Part shown: piece by piece, positions 8,776 to 17,600 of the stretch
Layout of the letters: each line of letters starts with the position of its first letter
Numbering within the stretch: position 1 is the first letter of the stretch
Source: Verrucomicrobiota bacterium
Lineage (GTDB): Bacteria > Verrucomicrobiota > Verrucomicrobiia > Opitutales > Opitutaceae
DNA length: 41,156 nucleotides
Assembly: GCA_026398065.1 (NCBI GenBank)
Contig: JAPLTR010000432.1
Span: 1-41,156, forward strand
Reading direction: 5' to 3'
Notes under the pieces: generated by a model
What the model was told of the DNA's origin: nothing
The model's input: only the letters and a program-made list of their open reading frames with translations
The model's database searches: none
Made by a program: the position numbers and the translations under genes

Positions 8776-9351
8776 GTGAGCGCCGGCGACATCACCCTCA
8801 TCCTCCAGCAAATCGAGAAAGGCGACAGCCTCGCCGCGCCTCAATTGCTCGCCGCCGTCTATGACGAGCTCCGCCGGCTCGCCGCCGCGAAGATGGCCCG
8901 GGAGAATCCCGGCCAGACCCTCCAGCCGACCGCCCTCGTCCACGAGGCCTGGCTGCGCCTCGGCGGCGACCAGCAGCCGACCTGGGCCAACCGCGCGCAT
9001 TTCTTCTCCGCCGCCGCCGAGTCGATGCGCCGCATCTTGATCGAAAACGCCCGTCGCAAGCGCGCCGTTCGCCACGGCGGCGAGTTCGTGAAACAGAGCG
9101 CCAACGACACCGGCTTCGAACTCGCCTCCCCCGAGGCCGACGATGCCGAGCTGCTCCTCGTGAGCGACGCCCTTGACGCCCTCGCCGTCCACGACGCCCG
9201 CAAGGCCGAGCTCGTGAAGCAGAAGTATTTCGTCGGGCTCACCTTGGAGGAGGCCGCCGACGTGCTCGGCATCTCCCATCGGACCGCGAAGCGCGACTGG
9301 GCCTACGCCCGCGCCTGGCTGTTCAACGAGGTGAAGCGGCTCCGCGGGTGA
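8776..9351 (+). CDS. ECF-like RNA polymerase sigma factor, TIGR02999-type
   Basis: A GTG start at 8776 gives a 191-residue protein, full length for this family. Region 2 is seen in 'LLAAVYDELRRLAAAKMARE' and 'LQPTALVHEAWLRLGG', followed by 'NRAHFFSAAAESMRRILIENARRKRA', which is diagnostic for this sigma group. Region 4 is 'FVGLTLEEAADVLGISHRTAKRDWAYARAWL'. It should direct RNA polymerase to a small regulon. No anti-sigma gene is adjacent; instead a Ser/Thr kinase follows after 119 nt. Kinase-controlled activation of such sigma factors is known for EcfP/PknT of Vibrio, and the same logic is inferred here. The frame is continuous with the upstream lipocalin ORF, but the family start matches the GTG. 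Confidence 0.85.
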   Translation: MSAGDITLILQQIEKGDSLAAPQLLAAVYDELRRLAAAKMARENPGQTLQPTALVHEAWLRLGGDQQPTWANRAHFFSAAAESMRRILIENARRKRAVRHGGEFVKQSANDTGFELASPEADDAELLLVSDALDALAVHDARKAELVKQKYFVGLTLEEAADVLGISHRTAKRDWAYARAWLFNEVKRLRG

Positions 9352-9470
9352 GCGCCGGGCCCGCCATCCCCGCGCCCGATGGCCCCTTGGCCCCCGATTT
9401 TTCGCTCTATACCCCGACAATGTAGCCGAATGCCCAAAACCCTTCCGCGCATGATGCCCAGTTTCACCCG

Positions 9471-12272
9471 GTGAACCGCGACGACGAGATCTTCGGCGAA
9501 GCCATCGAGCTGCCCGCCGCCGAGCGCGCCGCCTTCCTCGACCGCGCCTGCGCGGGCGATGCCGCGCTGCGGGCCCGCGTCGAGGCCCTGCTCGTCGGGC
9601 ACGATGCGGCGGAGGATTTCCTGGAGCGTTCGCCGACGGTCCGCCCGGCCGAGCCCGCCTTTCCGGAGGAGCAGCCCGGCGACCGCATCGGCCGCTATAC
9701 GCTGCTGAAGAAGGTCGGCGAGGGTGGCTGCGGGGTCGTTTACCTCGCCGAGCAAACCGAGCCCGTCCGCCGCCGCGTCGCCCTCAAGGTCATCAAGCTC
9801 GGCATGGACACGAAGCAGGTGATCGCCCGCTTCGAGGCCGAGCGGCAGGCGCTCGCGATGATGGACCACCCGGACATCGCGCGGGTCTTCGACGCCGGCT
9901 CGACGGACACCGGCCGCCCGTTCTTCGTGATGGAGTTCGTCGACGGCGCGCCGATGACGAAGTTCTGCGACGACCACAGCCTGCCGATGGACGCGCGGCT
10001 GGATCTCTTTGCCCGCGTCTGCGTTGCGCTCCAGCACGCCCACCAAAAGGGCGTCATCCACCGCGACCTCAAGCCCTCCAACATCCTCGTCGCGATGCAC
10101 GACGGCGTGCCCGCGCCCAAGATCATCGACTTCGGCATCGCCAAGGCCACCTCGGGCCGACTCACCGAGGAGACGCTCGTCACGGGCTTTGACCAGTTCA
10201 TCGGCACCCCGGCGTACATGAGCCCCGAGCAGGCCGAGCTGCGCGAGCTCGATATCGACACCCGCAGCGACGTGTACTCGCTCGGCGTCCTCCTCTACGA
10301 ACTTCTCACCGGCCGGCCCCCCTACGACACGGGCTCGCTCGTGCGCGCCGGCATCGAGGAGATCCGCCGCATCATCCGCGAGGTCGATCCCCCGCGGCCC
10401 TCGACGCGCGTCTCGACCCTCGCCTTTGCCGACCGCGCCACCGTCGCCCGCCTCCGCCAGGCCGCGCCCCTGCAGCTCACGTCCGTCCTCCGCGGCGATC
10501 TCGACTGGATCGTGATGCGCTGCCTGGAGAAGGACCGCGACCGCCGCTACGGCACCGCCAGCGAACTCGCCGACGACGTGCGCCGGCACCTGCGCTCCGA
10601 GCCCGTCTTTGCCCGCCCGCCGACCACGGCCTACCGCGTGCAGAAGTTCGTCGCGCGCAACCGCCTCGTCTGCGCCAGCGCCGCCGCGGTCGCCGCCGCC
10701 CTGATCATCGGCACCGTCGTCAGCGTGCGGCAGGCCGTGCGCGCCACAGCCGCCGAACAGGTCGCCCGCCGGGAACGCGACGCCGCCACCGCCGCCGGCC
10801 GCGCCGAGGCGGTCGCCCGCACCGACGCCCAGCGTCGCCAGGAGCAGGCCGAGGCGCTGCTCACCTTCATGCTTGGCGGCTTTCGCACCGAGTTGGAGAA
10901 GGCCGGCCGCCTCAACCTCCTCGACGACGTCGGCGAGAAGGCGATGAGCTACTTCACCGCCCTCGACCCGCGTGACCTCACCGACACCGCCCTAGCCCGC
11001 CAGGCCAAGGCGCTCTACCAGATCGGAGACACCCGGCTCAAACAGGCCCGCTTTCCCGAGGCCACCGTCGCCTTCACCACCTCGTACGCCCGCGCCGCCG
11101 AGTTGGTGGAACGGCACCCGCGCGACGGTGACATGCTCTTCGAACGTGCCCAGGCGGAATATTGGCTCGGGTTTGCGGCCCGCCGGCGCGGAGATCTTCC
11201 CCAGGCGCGGGCCTGGCTCACGCGCTACCGCGATTCCGGGGCCGCCTTGGTTGCGCTTGAAGGAAAAGTGTACCGCGCGCAACGCGAACTCACCTCTGGC
11301 GAACACAACCTTGCCGTGCTCGAGTATGACGACGGCAATCTCGCCGCTGCGCGGCGCTCCTTTCTCGCCGTGAAAGTCGCCGTGGAGGAGATGCTCGCCA
11401 GCGGGGTGACAGATACCAGCCTCAGGTATCGGCCGGCGGACGTGGCGTCGTGGCTGGGGTGGATCGCCGAGCGCGACGGAAACTACGCCGAGGCCCTTGA
11501 GCGCCTCAACGAGATGTCCTCCCTCACCCAGGCCCTCGTCACACTTGAGCCGACGGTCACTCGCTGGCGGACCAAACTGGCCGACAGCGCGGCCTTCATC
11601 GGCAACGTGAACGCCATCACGGGACGCCTCCCTGAAGCCGCGGCGGCCTATGCCCGCGCCCAAAAACAGATGGAATCACTGGTCGAGCAGGACCCAAAGA
11701 ACCAACAGTGGCTGGCCTCGCTTCTCACCCTCCGCGTCTCGCAGGTCATGCTGCTTCTTGCCGAAAAACAGACCGCGGAAGCCGCCCGGGTTCTCGCCGA
11801 AGCCCTGCCCAAGCTGGAAGCCCTGGTGGCCGCCGAGCCACAGTCGCGCGGTTACATCCGCATCCTCGCCGCCGCCCGGCGCCAGGACGCGCGCGTCAGG
11901 CTCGCCGACGGTCGGGCCGGTGCCGACGCGGCGGTCGCCCAGGCGATCGCGTTGGGGGAACCGCTTGTGCGTGAGGCCCGAGCGGACAATTGGGCGATCT
12001 GGGAGTATACCCAGTCGCACCTCCTCGCCGGTCGGATCGCACTCGGTCGCAATGACCCTGCGGGCGCACAGGGCCATTGGAACCGCGCCCTCGAGGTGCT
12101 CGCCCCGCATCTGCCCACCACCAACGAGTGGCGCTATCTTGATCCTGCGGCCCAAGCCTATATCTTGTTGGGAAGACCAAACGAGGCACGCCCTTTCATC
12201 GAACGGCTTAAGCGTTTCGGATATCGGTCGAATGATTTGATGGCGGTGTCCATCCTGGACTCCGCACCTTAG
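9471..12272 (+). CDS. Membrane Ser/Thr protein kinase with TPR-like C-terminal region
   Basis: A 933-residue protein starting at GTG 9471. Residues 1-60 form the short helical leader common to planctomycete and verrucomicrobial kinases ('AAERAAFLDRACAGDAALRARVEALL'). The Hanks-type kinase domain spans about 75-350: G-loop GEGGCGVVY (83-91), catalytic Lys in VALKVIK (about 106), 'HRDLKPSN' (197-204), DFG (220-222) and 'GTPAYMSPEQ'. All catalytic residues are present. A single membrane helix near 397-416 precedes a coiled stretch and an Ala-rich helical-repeat region to the end that looks TPR-like. Gene order suggests it phosphorylates the upstream sigma factor in response to an envelope signal sensed by its outer half. 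I saw no Shine-Dalgarno sequence; a 7-codon ORF ends on the start (GGTGA). Confidence 0.9.
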   Translation: MNRDDEIFGEAIELPAAERAAFLDRACAGDAALRARVEALLVGHDAAEDFLERSPTVRPAEPAFPEEQPGDRIGRYTLLKKVGEGGCGVVYLAEQTEPVRRRVALKVIKLGMDTKQVIARFEAERQALAMMDHPDIARVFDAGSTDTGRPFFVMEFVDGAPMTKFCDDHSLPMDARLDLFARVCVALQHAHQKGVIHRDLKPSNILVAMHDGVPAPKIIDFGIAKATSGRLTEETLVTGFDQFIGTPAYMSPEQAELRELDIDTRSDVYSLGVLLYELLTGRPPYDTGSLVRAGIEEIRRIIREVDPPRPSTRVSTLAFADRATVARLRQAAPLQLTSVLRGDLDWIVMRCLEKDRDRRYGTASELADDVRRHLRSEPVFARPPTTAYRVQKFVARNRLVCASAAAVAAALIIGTVVSVRQAVRATAAEQVARRERDAATAAGRAEAVARTDAQRRQEQAEALLTFMLGGFRTELEKAGRLNLLDDVGEKAMSYFTALDPRDLTDTALARQAKALYQIGDTRLKQARFPEATVAFTTSYARAAELVERHPRDGDMLFERAQAEYWLGFAARRRGDLPQARAWLTRYRDSGAALVALEGKVYRAQRELTSGEHNLAVLEYDDGNLAAARRSFLAVKVAVEEMLASGVTDTSLRYRPADVASWLGWIAERDGNYAEALERLNEMSSLTQALVTLEPTVTRWRTKLADSAAFIGNVNAITGRLPEAAAAYARAQKQMESLVEQDPKNQQWLASLLTLRVSQVMLLLAEKQTAEAARVLAEALPKLEALVAAEPQSRGYIRILAAARRQDARVRLADGRAGADAAVAQAIALGEPLVREARADNWAIWEYTQSHLLAGRIALGRNDPAGAQGHWNRALEVLAPHLPTTNEWRYLDPAAQAYILLGRPNEARPFIERLKRFGYRSNDLMAVSILDSAP

Positions 12273-12307
12273 TCCGTCAGCTCCAACCGAAAAAATCATA
12301 GCTCCCT

Positions 12308-12769
12308 ATGTACACCGCCACTGTCCTCCTCCAAATCAAGAAATTCACGCACATGTCGGGCGTCTACGGCAAAGGCCGATATATCAAGGCCGTCATCAAT
12401 CCGCCAACCGACACGTCCCCGCCCCCCTATCCCAAAGTCCCGGTTTTTTCGGGTGACGGTCAGTCGATCACTATCTCCATCCCTTCGACCTACTGGGGTG
12501 GGGTATCACTGACCTTCCAGTTACCTGACCCAGCTTATGTCCTTCTAGGAGTGGCTTTTAAATCAGACGGTGGCTCGGTGGCCCAGGCAGAGTTCCCTGC
12601 GCTCAGCACCAGCCGGGACGCCAATGGCAGTCAGCTCACCATGCTCGACGCCTGTGACGACGACGGCGAAGAGGTCTTTCTGGACTACTTGATTCTCGTC
12701 CAGCAAGTCTCGACTGGAAACATCGGCGCGATCGACCCGGATATCGATACCGAAATCATCCCTGAATAG
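12308..12769 (+). CDS. Small acidic beta-rich protein of unknown function
   Basis: A 153-residue protein 35 nt after the kinase and before a strong terminator, so probably the last gene of the sigma-kinase unit. It has no signal peptide or membrane helix. Alternating hydrophobic strands ('SITISIPSTYWGGVSLTFQL', 'VFLDYLILVQQV') suggest a beta sandwich. It is acidic, with D-D-D-G-E-E in the second half and the tail 'IDPDIDTEIIPE'. The overall pattern (strand-rich body, then 'DPxI' near the C-terminus) reminds me of small proteins annotated DP-EP family, but I cannot verify that. It could be a ligand or substrate of the kinase. GC content is visibly lower than in the kinase gene. Confidence 0.7.
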   Translation: MYTATVLLQIKKFTHMSGVYGKGRYIKAVINPPTDTSPPPYPKVPVFSGDGQSITISIPSTYWGGVSLTFQLPDPAYVLLGVAFKSDGGSVAQAEFPALSTSRDANGSQLTMLDACDDDGEEVFLDYLILVQQVSTGNIGAIDPDIDTEIIPE

Positions 12770-12799
12770 TCACCGACGGCGCCACGCCTCGATCTACCT

Positions 12800-12845
12800 G
12801 CCCGGCTGCAGCCCGCGACGCGGAGCCAGCCGGGCTCTTTTTTTG
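12800..12845 (+). terminator. Rho-independent terminator after the sigma-kinase unit
   Basis: GCCCGGCT and AGCCGGGC form an 8-bp perfect stem with an inner GC-rich loop, followed by TCTTTTTTTTG. It lies 31 nt after the stop of the small acidic protein. Confidence 0.85.
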
Positions 12846-12995
12846 TTTATGACAGAGAATTGATCCTCAGCCGTCACGCGCCACAGATCGCATAAAACCC
12901 GCCCACGCGTGGCCCATTTCCTCCCGGGAATTCGCTCTGGGGGTATCCGGCTGACCTCCGGAAACTCCGACCAAACCAGAGCCTTCTGTTCCCCT

Positions 12996-13871
12996 ATGAG
13001 AAATCCACCCGTCGTCTTCCCGTCCAATGGTGCGATCCAGCGCTACATCGTTCCCGCCTCCGGCAGCTATGTCATCGAGGCGTCGGGGGCCCAGGGCGGG
13101 GCGGGCGGCGGACCCGGCGGACGGGGGGCGCGCGTGCGCGGCACGTTTCATCTGAATCGCGGCGAGATCCTCTGGATCGTCGTCGGCCGGCAGGGCACCG
13201 CGGGCACCACGCCCCACCAGCCCGCGGGCGGCGGCGGCGGCGGCTCGTTTGTCTGGAAATGCATGACCGACCTGATCCTCCCGGCCCAGCCTCTGCTCGC
13301 GGCGGGTGGAGGTGGCGGCGGGGCCGGCGGCGACGGCGTGGTCACGGCGGACGGGGCCAACGGCGCCGCGCCCGGCGGGCGCAACGGCCACGGCGGCGCG
13401 GCCGATACGGGCGACTTTCACTACAGCGGCGGCGGCGGCACCGGCTGGATCAGCGGCGGTTGCACGGGCTCCACCCCCACGTATTGCGGCGGCGGCAACC
13501 GCTGGGCTGGCGGCCTCGGGGCCAACTACTGCTGCAACGAGGGCGGCAACGGCGGCTTCGGGGGCGGCGGCGGCGGCGCGTTCATCGGCCAGGGTTCCGG
13601 CGGCGGCGGCGGCTACAGCGGCGGCGGCGGCGGCACCCAAAACGGCCCGGCCGGCGGCGGCGGCGGCTCCTACAACGCGGGTATCAATCAAACCAATACG
13701 CCCGGCGTCCAGCTCGGCGACGGCCAGGTCACCCTCGAGGCCGTGCCCGCCCTGACACCTCCCGTCGAGCCGCCCCAGCTCGCCCGCACCCCCCAGCGCA
13801 CCACCAGCTACATGACGATGGAAACCGTGGGCCAGCAGGCCGTGTTCGGCGCGCTGGCCTGCTACTACTAG
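12996..13871 (+). CDS. Glycine-rich protein with ALK/LTK-like glycine-rich domain
   Basis: From the ATG at 12996 this is 291 residues. It opens with 'GAIQRYIVPASGSYVIEASGAQGG', the entry strands of the glycine-rich domain known from ALK/LTK receptors and many bacterial proteins (PF12810-like). 'RGTFHLNRGEILWIVVGRQG' and then 'GGGGGGSFVWK' follow. Runs of 5-6 Gly form the bundle of polyglycine helices expected for this fold, and 'GVQLGDGQVTLEAVP' closes the domain. Four to six Cys lie within the Gly core and could form disulfides. No signal peptide is visible with either start; the track's GTG at 12909 adds 29 unconvincing residues. The role is unknown, possibly a surface or adhesive protein. 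A terminator separates it from the sigma-kinase genes, but it is the next gene on the same strand. Confidence 0.75.
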   Translation: MRNPPVVFPSNGAIQRYIVPASGSYVIEASGAQGGAGGGPGGRGARVRGTFHLNRGEILWIVVGRQGTAGTTPHQPAGGGGGGSFVWKCMTDLILPAQPLLAAGGGGGGAGGDGVVTADGANGAAPGGRNGHGGAADTGDFHYSGGGGTGWISGGCTGSTPTYCGGGNRWAGGLGANYCCNEGGNGGFGGGGGGAFIGQGSGGGGGYSGGGGGTQNGPAGGGGGSYNAGINQTNTPGVQLGDGQVTLEAVPALTPPVEPPQLARTPQRTTSYMTMETVGQQAVFGALACYY

Positions 13872-14053
13872 AGGATTTTTCCGAAACGGCGCTCAGCCTC
13901 GAGCGGATCCAGCATGCCCGCCCGCCTGGTCGGCGGCCTGCTTGCAGTCGCTCTTCCGTGTACCCTCGTTCTCGTTCCTCGCAGTCATTCTTCGTTCTCT
14001 CTGCTGCTTCCCTGCGGCACCCGCCATCAGGCGGCACCGCGCCGCTCCGCCCC

Positions 14054-14353
14054 TCACGGTTTCTTCGTCCGCGGCACCGACCAGAAGCGCACCCGGCCGT
14101 TTTCGAACAGGATGTAGCCGCCATCGTCGAAGATCCACGTCTCAAGCTTCCCGCCCCGCACCGAACTGTGCATCAGGGGCTGGCCGACCTGCTCGGCCAC
14201 TTCCTTGGGATCGAGCCCCTCCCGCATATCCGTCCACGCCGCCTGCGCGCACGCGCCGGCGAGCACCAGCCCGACCAGACTCCGCCGCAGGGCGGTCCGG
14301 ATCGCGCCCCCGGGGGGGACCGCGCGGCGGGTGATTCGAGAGCGGTTCGACAT
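14054..14353 (-). CDS. Small secreted protein, BamE/SmpA-OmlA-like
   Basis: A 99-residue protein from the ATG at 14353: basic N-terminus, hydrophobic core 'SLVGLVLAGACAQAAW' with a likely signal peptidase I site after AQA, then 'MREGLDPKEVAEQVGQPL'. This last element matches the helix-turn of BamE-like domains ('M..G.s..eV...lG.P'). The rest is predicted strands ('ETWIFDDGGYILFENGRVRFW'). BamE-like domains occur in envelope lipoproteins. Here the Cys does not sit in a standard lipobox, so a soluble periplasmic form is likelier. The track ORF starts 27 codons upstream. It converges with the glycine-rich gene; the 182 bases between them hold nothing I can support. Confidence 0.6.
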   Translation of the reverse strand: MSNRSRITRRAVPPGGAIRTALRRSLVGLVLAGACAQAAWTDMREGLDPKEVAEQVGQPLMHSSVRGGKLETWIFDDGGYILFENGRVRFWSVPRTKKP

Positions 14354-14676
14354 GGCGTTCAGCTCAGAGCTTCTCAATTCCGCCCACCGTCCACAAGAAA
14401 ACCGGTGCGAAAAAACCGTCACATTTCGGTCCACTTTTCCGGGTGATTTTCGAGAACGACCTAGGGTTTCGCCCCCACCGCCAGCCTCGGCCGCAACGGC
14501 CGCCGTCCCCCTCGAAAGAGGGATGAAGTTCAGGTGGGCAAAAACCTACAGTAGGGGTGGCCGAATTCACCCCATCCCCATCGTCCGGTTCCACTGTTCG
14601 CCCTCGTGCGCAGTCGAGGCCGGCCCGGCGGCGCGGCGGCGGTGGTTCGAGCCACCAAACCCTCGCCTCACCGAAC
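14354..14676. promoter_or_regulatory. Divergent intergenic region with a GAAA-loop hairpin and a short palindrome
   Basis: This gap separates the divergent BamE-like and TonB receptor genes. It contains CCCCCTCGAAAGAGGG at 14507-14522 (5-bp stem with a GAAA loop; a second copy is at 21139). The perfect 11-nt palindrome CCTACAGTAGG is at 14545-14555, about 120 nt before the receptor ATG. The AT-richer stretch around 14395-14455 is the best place for promoters, but I saw no clear -35/-10 pair. Confidence 0.3.
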
Positions 14677-17600
14677 ATGACTGCCACCCAAACCCTTCGT
14701 CTCCCGGGACGGTTCACCCTCGAATCCGTCCCTGTCGCCCTCGCGCCTCTGGCCCGCGCCACCGCGCGCCTTTTCCGGCGGGTTCTCCCGCTGGTTGCCT
14801 TCCTCATCGCTTTCACCGGCCTCGTGATCGCTCCGTCGGCGCACGCCCAGTCCGCCGCCTTCGGCTCCGTCACCGGCCGCGTCCTGAACCCCTTGACGGG
14901 AAAATATGTCGCCAACGCCGAGATCCGCGTCGCCGGCAGCGAGGCCACCGCCGTGACCGACGACGAGGGCCGCTTCCAGCTCACCCGCGTGCCCGTCGGC
15001 ACGGCCGCCGTGACGGTCTCCTTCTCCGGCTACCACAACGCCACCGCCACCGTCGACGTCCTCGCCGGCCAGACCGCCACCAAGGACTTTGAGATCGTCA
15101 GCTCCGACACCCCGATGGCCGACGGCACCGTGAAAATGGAGGCCTTCACCGTCTCCTCCGAACGCGAAGGCAACGCCAAGGCCATCATGGCCCAGCGCAA
15201 TTCGATGAACATCACCAACTCGGTCTCCGCCGATGTCTTCGGCACGACCTCCGAAGGCAACGTCGGCGAATTCCTCAAGTATCTCCCCGGCGTCGATCTC
15301 GAGTACGTCGAGGCCGACACCCGCACGCCCCGTCTCGGCGGTCTCGATCCGTCGTACACGGGCGTGACGCTCAACGGCATGGGCATGGCCAGCGCCGACG
15401 CGTTCCAGCAGGCCAACGGCACCGACAACGTGCGCGCCGGCGGCGGCAACCGCTCCTTCGGCTTCGAGCAGGTCTCGATCAACAGCATCGAGTCCATCGA
15501 GATCAATCTCACCACCGCCTCCGACCAGGATGCCAGCTCCCCCGCGGGCACCATCAACCTGAAGACGAAGAAGGCTTTCGACCGCAAGGAGCGCTTCATC
15601 GGCTACTCCGCCAACGTCATGATGAATTCCGAGGACCCGTCGTTCAAACGCACCTACGGGCCCGGTGACGAACGCGCCTACAAGATCCGCCCCGGCGCCA
15701 CGGTCGACTACTACGACACCTTCCTCAACCGCCGCCTCGGCATCGTGCTCAACCTGAGCGAGTCGAACATGTACAACCAGCAGCGCCTCGTGCAGCTGGG
15801 CTACAGCACTGCGACCACCGCCACCGACCAGCGCCCCTACGTGCTGAATTCCCTCACGTTCAAGAGCGGCCCGAAGTTCACCGAGCGCTTCTCCGCCTCG
15901 CTCGGCGCCGACTACAAGGTCTCCAACAACTTTGTTCTCTCCTTCGTCTCCGGCTACCAGTGGTACTCCGCGCAGTACTTCAACCGCCAGCTCGCCGTCA
16001 CCATGGCGCGCAACAACGTCACCGGCGACGGCCTGAACAATTTCGACATCGTCAACGACGGCGGCACCGTCGCCTACGGCGGCGCGCAGGCCTCCAAGCT
16101 CACGCGCAGCTACCAGCTCGCCCCGTCCTTCGAGTACCGCAAGGGCACGCTCACGGTGAACGGCGGCTTTAACTTCTCCACCTCGACCAACAGCTACGGC
16201 GCCGTCGCCCGCCGCCAGAACACCCGCGACGTCCCGGTCAACAGCCTCACCGGCCTCGACCTCCGCCTCTCGCGCGCCTCCACCACCGATGTCGACTGGA
16301 CCGTCGCCCAGATCCCCGGCACCACCGCCGCCTCCACCTCGGCCGCGAAGGATTTCTCCAACTTCGCCAACTACACCAACCCGCGCGTCGTCGACGACGG
16401 CCGTTACAACAAGAAGAACATCTACCAGGGCCAGCTCGACGCGAGGTACAACGCCGCGTGGCGCTTCCCGACCGTGCTGAAGGCCGGCGCCAAGATCACC
16501 GAGACCTTCAACGCCAACGATGACTACACCCCCATCTACACCTGGGCCTACACCGGCCCCGGCGGCGGCACGACCGGCAGCTGGGCCAGCCTGCCCTCGC
16601 CCACCGTCTTCGACATGGGCAACCCGAGCGTCAACTTCGTGAATCTCTCGGGCACGACCTTCGCGCCCACCTTCGCCAACCGCAAGGCCATCGCCAATCT
16701 GTTCTACGATCACCCGGAATATTTCGCGAACAACTCCACCGCCGCCAACTGGTACACCGCCGTCGTCGGCAACCACCGCCGCATCCGCGAGCAGGTCAAC
16801 GCCGCCTACGTGAACGGCACCACGCGCTTCAATCAGTTCAGCTTCCAGGCCGGCCTGCGTATCGAACAAACCACCACCACCTCGCTCGACTTCGATCCGC
16901 GCACGGGCGCCGAGGTCAAGGCCGCCGGCTACACCACCGACTCCACCGGCCGCGCCAACACGGTCCCCGGCCTGACCTATCAGTACCTCTCGCAGCCTCA
17001 GGTCTCGCGCAGCGGCGACTACTCCAACCTCTTCCCGAGCGCCTCGGCGAAGTACTCGATCAATAAAAACTTCCAGGCACAGCTCGGCTACTCGCACGCC
17101 ATCCGCCGCCCGAACTACAACGATATCGGCGGCGTCGTCACCATCGACGAAAACGCGCTCACCATCAACATCCCGAACCAGAACCTGCGCCCCGAGATGT
17201 CCGACAACCTCGTCGCGCGTCTCGCCTACTACTTCGAGCCCGTGGGCAACCTCTCCGTCAGCGCCACGCAGAACAAGCTGAAGGACTCCGTCGCCACCAC
17301 GTCCTACAAGTCCGAGGACACCGTGTTCGGTGCCGAGTATCCCGGCTACACGGTCTTCACCCGGTCCACCTCTCCCGGCACCAAGGGCGTCAAGAGCCTC
17401 ACCGTCGACTACCGCCAGAACCTCCGCCTCCTCCCCGGCGTGCTCCGCAGCACGACGGTCTTCTTCAACGCCACGCGCAACGTGGTCGACGAGGTCACCA
17501 AGTACGGCGTGCCCCCGCTGATGATGAGCGGCGGCGTCTCGACCCGCTGGCGCGCCTTCAACTTCGGCGTCAACGCGAAGTGGACCGACGACACCCCGTG

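Noticed and set aside
7786-9351. A genuine lipocalin-sigma fusion protein
   Set aside because: The linker after 'YPSRIRF' is Arg/Ser junk, a one-base shift restores family-like sequence, and the sigma factor has its own GTG start at the normal family length.
14640-14664. tRNA-like T-arm (GGTGGTTCGAGCCACC)
   Set aside because: It is a simple palindrome with no cloverleaf, anticodon arm or CCA-side acceptor pairing nearby.
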